Source: Desulfococcaceae bacterium HSG8 (GTDB lineage: Bacteria; Desulfobacterota; Desulfobacteria; Desulfobacterales; 4be13). Taken from it: a stretch of 51,684 nucleotides of DNA. Shown one piece after another: positions 44,919-51,684 of the stretch. Under the pieces are notes generated by a model, which was not told the DNA's origin, did no database searches, and saw only the letters and a program-made list of their open reading frames with translations. The stretch lies in NCBI GenBank assembly GCA_030378015.1, contig JAUCGG010000012.1, positions 1 through 51,684 on the forward strand, read 5' to 3'. A program made the position numbers and the translations under genes. Within the stretch, counting starts at the first letter, position 1. Every line of letters begins with the position of its first letter.

Positions 44919-47900
44919 CTATCCCCTGAGAGACACGGAAGATTCGATCATGGCCATAACCTGGGACATTTCAAAACCTTTCAGATGAATTGCTCCTGAC
45001 CGGCACGAGGCTGTGCAAAGTCCGCATCCCTTGCACAGGGAAGATCGGATTTCCGCTTTGCCGGTCTTGTCATCGAATCTGGGAGCGGAATAAGGGCAGA
45101 CAGATACGCAGACTCCGCAACTGCTGCAAAAATTCGGATTCGTATAAGCGACAGTGCCGCTTACATAACTGCGTTTTTTTGAGAGAATGGTTACAGCCCT
45201 TGCTGCCGCGGCCTGGGCCTGGGTAACAGATTCATCCAAAGGTTTGGGCCCGTGGGAAAGCCCGCATACGAATACGCCGTCTGCTGGAAAATCAACCGGA
45301 CGAAGTTTGACATGGGCTTCCATAAAAAAACCGTCATCATTCTGAGGCACCTTATAGAGTTTCGCCAGCGGATTCTCTTTCTCCGGGATAATAGCGGAGG
45401 CCAAGACCAGAAGATCTGTACGGATATCCATCTGTCGCCTGAGAACATAATCGGTAAAGCTTACCCGCAGATCGGTCTGCCGAACATCTGCGCGAAGCTC
45501 TTCGCCAAAATTGTACCGGATGAAAACAACCCCTTCGGAGCGCGCTTGCCGGTAAAGCTCCTCTTGCAGTCCGTAGGGCCTCATGTCCCTGTAAAGAACG
45601 AAAATGTTCATCCCGGGGTTGATTGATCGGAGTTCCAGCGCGCTTCTGACAGATTGTGTGCAGCACACTTTGGAGCAATAGGGACGCTCCGGAATACGCG
45701 ATCCCACACATTGGATAAAAACCGCGGTATCAGCCCTCCCCAATAAAGGATTGCCATCAATGAAACCCTGCTGCAATTCCGTCCCGGTAAGAACCCGCGG
45801 GTCTTTGCCATAAAGATATTGATCTGGTCTGAATTCAGAAGCACCCGAGGCAATGATGGTTACGCCATGTTCCAGGATTTTCGCTTCGGAGACTTCGGGA
45901 GTCTGCACCTTGATTGTTGTTTTAAAATTCCCGATAAATCCGTCAGCGTGCTGTATTTCGGAATTCAGAAATACTCGGATATTTTTATGAGATTCCACTG
46001 ACGCGGTCAGTTCAGCCACATAGTCTTGAATATCTTCACCCCGCCAGGTTTTATGAAGGTGTCTCGCGTGTCCGCCCATCGTGTCATTTCTTTCAATCAG
46101 GCAAGTCTGATAGCCCTGATCTGCCAGGGTTTTCGCCGTTGTCATCCCGGCAATTCCTCCCCCGATGACAAGTGCTTTCTGATTGATCTCCAACACAGGC
46201 TCTGTCAATGGTTCAAGGAGAACTGCCTTTGCTACTGCCATCTGAACCAGGTCTTTGGCCTTTTCCGTAGCATGATCCGGGGCGTCCTTATGTACCCAGG
46301 AACACTGGTTCCGGATATTGGTCATTTCAAACAGGTATTTATTGATCCCCCCGTTGATCAGTGTCTCCTGGAAGAGCAGTTCGTGGGTCCTCGGTGTACA
46401 GGCCGCGACAACGATGCGGGTAAGCTGGTATTTTTTGATGACCTTCGCGATCTTATCCTGGGTATCCTGGGAGCAACTGAACATATTCTGCTCCACATAA
46501 ACCACGTTTTTCAAAGTTTCAGCGAATTCCGCCACCGCGGGGACATCCACAATGCCTGCGATATTGGTTCCGCAGCAACAGACAAAAACCCCCACCCGGG
46601 GAGGCTCTCCCCGGATATCCTTTTCATCAGGGGCAGGCTTCACCTTTGTAAGTGTGCCCCGTACCTCTGCCAACTGGCTTCCCACCATTCCCGCGGCCGC
46701 GCTGGCTTCTATGACTGAAGAAGGGATATCCTTGGGAGCCTGGAAAGCACCGCAGACATAAATCCCCGGCCTTGAACTCTGAACCGGCTCAAAACTGCCG
46801 GCAGCCGCAAAACCGTAACGATCCGTAGCGACACCGAACCGCTCCGCGAGTTTCCTCCCTTCCGGGGTAACTCCCAGTCCAACGGACAGAACCACGATAT
46901 CAAATCCCTCTTCAATTCTCCTGCCAGTTGCATCCGCATACTGGATAAGATTGTGTCCGTTCACCGGGAAAATGTTTGTAACTTTTGATTTGACAAAGCG
47001 GACGCCCATTTCTTTTGCACGATTATAGTATTGCTCGAAATCTTTCCCTGTGGTGCGGATATCAATATAGAATATTGCAGTGTCCAGGTTTCCTGTGCTG
47101 TGTTCCTTTGCCAGCATAGCCTCTTTGATTGCATATGTGCAACATACAGCGGAGCAGTATCCCCTGCCTCCGAGGTGTTCATCCCTGGACCCGATACATT
47201 GAAGCCAAGCGATCTTTTTGGGTTCTTCCCCGTCTGAGAGCCGGATCAGATGCCCCCCGGAGGGGCCCGACGCGGAGAGGATTCTTTCGAACTCCAAGCT
47301 GGTCAGGATATCGGGGTTTTTCTGATAACCGAATGTATCATAGGTTCCCGGATCAAAGGCACTGGTACCCTGCGCCAGAATAACCGCTCCGACCCTGAGA
47401 AGATGTTCTTTTTCCTGATCGTCAAATATAACCGCATTGCTTGGGCATCGCTTTTCACAGGATCGGCACTTTCCTTTTGTAAGATAAATGCAATGAACGG
47501 GATCAATAGCATATTTTAACGGGACTGCCTGGGCGTACTTCAGATAGATCGCCTTGCGTTTATTGAGTCCTCCTTCATATTCGTTGGGAATTTTCCTGGG
47601 ACATTTTTCAGCACACAGACCGCAGGCAATACATTTCTCCGTATCCACATAGCGGGGATGTTGGGTCACGCGGACCTCAAAATTTCCTTCCTCCCCGGAG
47701 ATGCTGTCCACCTCGGAAAGCGTCAGTAACTCAATATTAATGTGTCGGCCGACCTCGACCAATTTGGGCGAGATAATTCACATGGCGCAGTCATTCGTCG
47801 GAAAGGTTTTATCCAGTTGTGACATCATCCCGCCGATGGAACTTGATCTTTCGACGAGATACACATATAAACCGGAATCCGCCAGATCCAAAGCCGCCTG

Positions 47901-47957
47901 CATCCCCGTGATTCCGCCGCCGATCACCATTACCGCACCGGTCTTGTTTCCTGACAT
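44919..47957 (-). CDS. hdrA: HdrA-like heterodisulfide reductase subunit A, predicted selenoprotein (Sec60)
   Basis: 1012 residues from the ATG at 47957 (AAAAGGAAAAAAG upstream), reading the in-frame TGA at 47780-47778 as selenocysteine 60. Seen: FAD-binding GGGITG (13-18) and [36 protein letters not shown], where HdrA relatives have Cys or Sec after DCAM; ferredoxin cluster C109-C112-C115-C119; a second Cys group; CCCG motif; a second complete FAD module (VIGGGIAGM) repeating the CxGS...YCS-VCC pattern; and two C-terminal 4Fe-4S motifs ([23 protein letters not shown]). Known: HdrA is the flavin subunit of electron-bifurcating heterodisulfide reductase complexes, cytoplasmic. hdrB lies just upstream; hdrC is not in the window. 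Without UGA readthrough the N-terminal 59 residues, which belong to the family fold, would be lost. Confidence 0.88.
47745..47762 (-). promoter_or_regulatory. Candidate bacterial SECIS hairpin in hdrA mRNA
   Basis: Starting 15 bases after the UGA, UUGGUC pairs with GGCCGA (with two G-U pairs) around the six-base loop GAGGUC. Bacterial SECIS elements lie in the coding sequence just after the UGA, with a conserved G in the loop roughly 16-37 bases downstream; here the loop is at bases 22-27. The AGGUC of the loop also occurs in the loop of the E. coli fdhF element. Structure found by eye only. Confidence 0.6.
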
Positions 47958-48091
47958 TCTTTTTTCCTTTTATTGGTGTTTTGTGTTTTGTGTTCCATTG
48001 TGATCTGTTAGTGCGATCATGAGGTTGTAAAGTTCTGCAATCAATGGATTCTGGAAATACCAAACACCAAACACCAAACACACTCCCATTT

Positions 48092-49033
48092 TTACAAAAA
48101 AGACTTAATCCCACTGATATCAAACTGGTTCCTATGAAATCCCAGGGTCTTCGCATGAATGCCCATACTCAGGCCCAGCAGTTGCGGATAAAGAATGGGC
48201 GGAATGTATTCTCCGTCCTTATCCTCGGAAAGGATCGTTTTCTGCACCCTGTTAAATTGCAGATGACTGAACGGGCAGGCTGTACAGAGATAGTGCGCCC
48301 CAGCCTGTATGCTGTCCGTCACTTTCCTTCTGGCCATCTCCCCGGACAGACGATCATTAATTCCCCGCAGCGGCGCGCCGCAGCATTCCAGCCGGGTGGT
48401 CAGTTCGACACTTTTCGCGCCTGTTATCTCAACCAGTTCATCGAATAATGTGGGAGAAACAGGATCATCAAACTGGGTAACCTTGCTCGGGCGCAGGATA
48501 TGACACCCGTAATGCACCGCGATCCCGAGTTTTTTGTCGTATGGTCTGGATATTTTCTGCTTTAAGGTGTCAATACCCACATCATGATAAAGTACAGAGA
48601 GCAGGTGCTTTACCCGGATTTTTCCTTCATATTTCAAGCCGCTTCTGACAAGATATCCGTTGATCTCTGCTTTCAGATCACTATCTTCTTTCATAATATA
48701 TTCCGCTTTTTTCAGACTGCCGTAACAGCATTTGCACAGCACCAGCATATCAACACCCTCTTTTTCAGCAACAGCCAGGTTTCTGACCGCAGAAAGAAGA
48801 TATGCCTTATAATCCGAATTTCTCAGCGGATATCCGCAACAGTTGAAACACCGGGCATCCACCTGTTCGCCTTCTCCCCGGTTATCATAATAAGGAGCGA
48901 TGATCGGGAAGTTAAAACACCTGGTGTTCACGATTTCTACCCCTGCCCTCTGTAAAACGGCTGTGGAAGCGTCATTATACTGGACAAGGCGGGCAGGAAT
49001 GTTACAACCTAAGAACATTATATATTTGGCCAC
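48092..49033 (-). CDS. hdrB: HdrB-like heterodisulfide reductase subunit B
   Basis: 313 residues from a GTG start; the ribosome site is weak. Seen: two CCG (cysteine-rich) domains: FLGCNIPAR with CFNCCGYPL and LCKCCYG, then HYGCHILRP with LECCGAPLRG and CTACPFSH. All cysteines expected to hold the two non-cubane 4Fe-4S clusters are there. Known: HdrB carries the disulfide-reducing site. In bacteria the physiological substrate of such HdrAB units is usually unknown. It lies 134 bp upstream of hdrA on the same strand. No hdrC gene is between or beside them, so electron transfer must use a subunit encoded elsewhere. Confidence 0.92.
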   Translation of the reverse strand: MAKYIMFLGCNIPARLVQYNDASTAVLQRAGVEIVNTRCFNFPIIAPYYDNRGEGEQVDARCFNCCGYPLRNSDYKAYLLSAVRNLAVAEKEGVDMLVLCKCCYGSLKKAEYIMKEDSDLKAEINGYLVRSGLKYEGKIRVKHLLSVLYHDVGIDTLKQKISRPYDKKLGIAVHYGCHILRPSKVTQFDDPVSPTLFDELVEITGAKSVELTTRLECCGAPLRGINDRLSGEMARRKVTDSIQAGAHYLCTACPFSHLQFNRVQKTILSEDKDGEYIPPILYPQLLGLSMGIHAKTLGFHRNQFDISGIKSFL

Positions 49034-49527
49034 TTCGATTCACCCTGATTCAAGCGTTATCTGTAAAATACTCCGTTTATGCCGCAGAGTTCGCCAGAGG
49101 AAGCTTTTAAGTACCTATCCAAATATTTTGTAACATTTCCGAATGACAACCGCGGTCTGCCCGCGGCACACGGGCGTATCCGCTACTTGGGGGAGCATAT
49201 TGACTCGGACAAATCCGCATCGGTTATAAAACCGTTGAAACGGTTACATCTGTGCGGAGTTTGCTCCGATATCCCTCTGATAAATCAGAGGGTTAATGAA
49301 AATGTACCCTGAAATTTCATTAACACCCCGTTTTAACGGGGTGACAGCCATGCACAGAACCTTTTTAACCGTTTTAACGGTTTTCCTCAGCCGGAAAATG
49401 AGTAATCCCCCAAGTGCTGGATACGCCCGCGGCACACCTTATTAATTTTTCCCGGGATTGAAAATTATGTTACAAAATTTTTGATTAGATACTTATTTTT
49501 ACCTGTTTGAAGCGAAGCCTTCGTGCC
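49034..49527. repeat. Gap with a large nested palindrome
   Basis: Outer arms AAGTACCTATCCAAATATTT (about 49108) and a near-complement around 49460-49497; middle arms ACGGGCGTATCCGCTACTTG (about 49166) and its near-complement CCAAGTGCTGGATACGCCCG (about 49412); and inner repeats of AACCGTT/AACGGTT type plus the hairpins CCCTCTGATAAATCAGAGGG and CCCCGTTTTAACGGGG. No gene seen. Confidence 0.65.
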
Positions 49528-49809
49528 TCACATTTCACGAGATACTTCAATTCCCATTGCCTGTACCGCAGAAAATTCAGGTACGGGAATATAACGATCC
49601 GGGCGGTGCTGGCGGTACTCTTCAAGAAAATGATCCAGTTTTTCAGATATCTCTGCCGATATATAAGATTCCCCGCACTGCTCGCACAGATCCGCGGGAA
49701 TATCATTCAGAATGATGATATCTCCGTTCCGCCTGATTTCCAGGGATGTTTTCCCGGCCGATAAAATTCCTCCGCACAGATCGCATCGGTCGTATGTTGT
49801 TTTTTTCAT
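49528..49809 (-). CDS. YgiT-type zinc-finger antitoxin-like protein
   Basis: 93 residues. Seen: two CxxC pairs, C9/C12 and C42/C45, forming a zinc-ribbon as in the N-terminal half of MqsA. The helix-turn-helix half of full-length MqsA is absent and replaced by about 45 residues with EYRQHRPDR. The ATG overlaps the stop codon of the preceding (frameshifted) DUF4258 reading frame as ATGA, the usual coupling of toxin and antitoxin genes. Probably the antitoxin of a small type II pair. Confidence 0.8.
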   Translation of the reverse strand: MKKTTYDRCDLCGGILSAGKTSLEIRRNGDIIILNDIPADLCEQCGESYISAEISEKLDHFLEEYRQHRPDRYIPVPEFSAVQAMGIEVSREM

Positions 49810-50151
49810 TTTCTTTTTTTCCTTGTTCTATAGTCTTTTTTCCAGCGGGCATCATCAGGCTCATACACTGTGACGATACGCAATGCCGGTTCTGTTTCAC
49901 CTCGGGAGCATACAATATGCAGAGGATATCCTGATTCAAGCCATCCCAAATATCAGGCAGGAGGGATACGGTTCATCATCAGGGTAATCTTCGATGATTT
50001 CTCCGTTTAACAGAGCTGACTTTAACTGGGCGTTTGTAATATTGCGGCGTAGTCTTGCCGTCACAGCGTGTCCGGTCAGACGATACCGGTCAGTTTCCGC
50101 ATGTTCCCGGATAAATCGGATGCCCGGCCTTTGTTTTTTAACTTTTACCAT
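49806..50151 (-). pseudogene. DUF4258 toxin-like gene with a +1 frameshift
   Basis: The first frame (50151-49936) encodes 71 residues (RYRLTGHAVTARLRRN; DDEPYPSCLIFG) and stops. Shifting by one base at about 49944 continues the family with WLESGYPLHIVC, LRIVTVYEPDDARW and a basic tail, ending in a stop that overlaps the antitoxin ATG. The 346-base length is one over a multiple of three. Known: DUF4258 proteins are toxin-like partners of small zinc-finger or HTH antitoxins. Either a decayed toxin, a programmed frameshift or a sequencing error near TTTGGGATGG. Confidence 0.8.
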
Positions 50152-50326
50152 AATTATTTACAACGTCAAACGCAAAAAATATTTTCCGAGCGTTGCAGAA
50201 CAAGAGTCAGGTTACAAGTTTATTACCCATTCGCATATGGAAACAAGTTGATCTTCATCGGTTAAGTTTGCTGCATTATCAATAATGCCAGTCAACAATT
50301 CAGGTGATTTTTGTAATTCAGATTTT

Positions 50327-51684
50327 TCAATCGGGCTTTCTCCAGATATATACACATTTTCTTAATATTTCTCGACCATGAGTACCCATTTGCTGACTGC
50401 TGTTTCCTTTACTTTTGGGTAATACCAGTATGTTTTCAATATGAAAGCCTGCATTTTCAGCAATTTTTGACAGAATCAGATCTACCGAAATACCTGCACC
50501 TGCATAGCGTACATTGTCATTCACCATAAAAGTTATCCCACCCTTTTTTAACAATCTGAAGCAATCCTGTATCACACAGGCCATTTCATAGAAATAGCCT
50601 CTGACCATCCTGGGTATCCCGTTATTATTCAGTTCGCCAACAGATTTTTTATATTCCAGGTATCTTATGATTAATTGCAGCAAGTCATTTTTTTCACATG
50701 ATCTGACAGCCGGAGTCCAATCTCTGTTAAGATTCAGAAGATCTTTTTCACGATTTTCAACTGTGCAGCTTAACATTTTCTGACGTAAATCAGACACTCC
50801 TTGTTTCTGAATTCCCAACATTGCATGTTCAAGAGCGTATGTTCTTGTGTAATCATATCGATTACAATATGGCGGAGATGTTATAACAGCCTGATATGTA
50901 ACATTCTGAAGTTTGGGTAATACATTCAGACAAGAATCAGAATACAGTTTAATATTTTTGTATGCGCTTTTTGGGTGGTTATTTGAAAAAAGGTCTAATT
51001 GAATATTAGTACCGCTAAGATCGTTAATAATTTCACCAAGTTTTAAAGTAAAAGCTTCATCAAATGAATATATTTTGCCTTTGTCAAACATGTTCTGGCC
51101 TTTTCTTCTTCCTGAACGGTAATCCCATCGAAGAAATTGACCATCTTTTCTCGTATAACTTATTGATTCTAAGATACATAATAGTGAAAAAAATAAAATA
51201 CTGCTGATCTTTTTATCTTCTTTTTTTATTGCATTCAAAAATTGAGATACAGATTTTTCAGTTTTTTCAGAATAAGCGCCGGAAGTAATTTTGATACTAT
51301 TAATTGTTTCGGTAGCTTTAAATTTTTTCCATGGCAAGTTATCTTTCCAGAATTTAATTCTGTTTATATCATTCTGATCTAATTTTCGAGCAATTATTCT
51401 GTTTTTAATGATCTGTTGACCAACAGGCAATAGTTCAATTCCTTCTGAATTACACCCTGCTTCTGAAGATGCAAAAAGGGTTGTTCCCGAACCTGCAAAT
51501 GGGTCAAATACAATTCCTTCGGGAATATTGTATTCAGATAGAAAGTGTTTAACCAGGGAGGCTGAGAAAGCCTCTTTATATTTATACCATCTGTAAGCAG
51601 ATAAGTTTTTATTTGCCTGAAAACTTACAAGTTGTCTTGTGAGATTGCTGTCAATCTTTATGATATTTTGAAAATATGTAAACA
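50327..51684 (-). CDS. DNA methyltransferase (N4/N6 amino type), N-terminus beyond the window
   Basis: The reading frame stays open to the window end (51684), so about 452 residues are visible and the start lies outside. Seen: FDPFAGSGTT (about 51508-51479, AdoMet-binding motif I) followed by EGIEL, then about 190 residues later the catalytic ITSPPYCNRYD (about 50890-50858), and C-terminal GGITFMVNDNVRYAG and LVLPKSKGNSSQQMG. The S-P-P-Y form is common in N4-cytosine and some N6-adenine enzymes. The gene is visibly more AT-rich than the rest of the window. A restriction gene, if any, must lie beyond 51684. Confidence 0.85.
   Translation of the reverse strand, partial: FTYFQNIIKIDSNLTRQLVSFQANKNLSAYRWYKYKEAFSASLVKHFLSEYNIPEGIVFDPFAGSGTTLFASSEAGCNSEGIELLPVGQQIIKNRIIARKLDQNDINRIKFWKDNLPWKKFKATETINSIKITSGAYSEKTEKSVSQFLNAIKKEDKKISSILFFSLLCILESISYTRKDGQFLRWDYRSGRRKGQNMFDKGKIYSFDEAFTLKLGEIINDLSGTNIQLDLFSNNHPKSAYKNIKLYSDSCLNVLPKLQNVTYQAVITSPPYCNRYDYTRTYALEHAMLGIQKQGVSDLRQKMLSCTVENREKDLLNLNRDWTPAVRSCEKNDLLQLIIRYLEYKKSVGELNNNGIPRMVRGYFYEMACVIQDCFRLLKKGGITFMVNDNVRYAGAGISVDLILSKIAENAGFHIENILVLPKSKGNSSQQMGTHGREILRKCVYIWRKPD

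Noticed and set aside
44919..47762. hdrA as a 947-residue protein starting at TTG 47762, or as a pseudogene
   Set aside because: The sequence upstream of the UGA is in frame, has an ATG and ribosome site, and encodes conserved HdrA motifs; the UGA is at the known Cys/Sec position.
49806..50151. Intact 71-residue DUF4258 protein
   Set aside because: The truncated form lacks the second half of the fold, which is present one frame over and ends at the antitoxin start.

Overview
The window looks like chromosomal DNA of a sulfate-reducing deltaproteobacterium (Desulfobacterota, probably Desulfobacterales; species not identifiable). The basis is a heterodisulfide-reductase hdrA/hdrB pair whose HdrA carries an in-frame UGA at the known Cys/Sec position, a very large set of hybrid two-component proteins, a dockerin-tagged secreted CAP protein, and intergenic DNA packed with long palindromic repeats. 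No rRNA, tRNA or CRISPR array was found.

Region 1 (1-28319, all + strand) is a signalling region. After a secreted CAP/dockerin protein come receiver-kinase hybrids, receiver-only proteins, a receiver-PAS-HD-GYP protein, one chemoreceptor and two periplasmic binding proteins. With the pair at 42326-44557 the window holds 8 histidine kinases and 14 receiver domains. Many are local paralogues: three adjacent genes share a nearly identical N-terminal receiver but have different outputs. Four kinases share an unusual H-box (LHN-I-x-N-A-x-TP), and two of them are followed by receivers with the same insertion of about 30 residues. The two binding proteins lack transporter subunits and lie next to membrane kinases, so they may act as sensory partners.

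Region 2 (28786-35459, - strand) reads CHASE2 membrane protein, FecR/DUF4384-like secreted protein, PD-(D/E)XK coiled-coil protein, then TPR-CHAT protein with a signal peptide and an intact His/Cys dyad. It may be an extracytoplasmic caspase-like protease system. Region 3 (36159-41441) has orphan livG-livF ATPases and a lone RND pump. Region 4 (42326-44557) is a soluble PAS kinase and a response regulator. Region 5 (44919-49033) holds hdrB and a 1012-residue hdrA that is complete only if UGA codon 60 is read as selenocysteine; a candidate bacterial SECIS hairpin follows it. Region 6 (49528-51684) has a YgiT-type antitoxin, its frameshifted DUF4258 toxin partner, and an AT-rich DNA methyltransferase cut by the window end.

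The gaps between genes are mostly non-autonomous palindromic elements. Several families can be delimited to the base because target duplications are visible: family A (about 120 bp, 3-bp TAA/TTA), family B (about 103-139 bp, 4-bp CTAG/CTAC/GTAG, chained end to end), family D (about 172 bp, 8-9 bp) and family E (about 240 bp, perfect 8-bp). Nested insertions and one undisturbed empty-site copy show that these are mobile. No transposase gene is present in the window.
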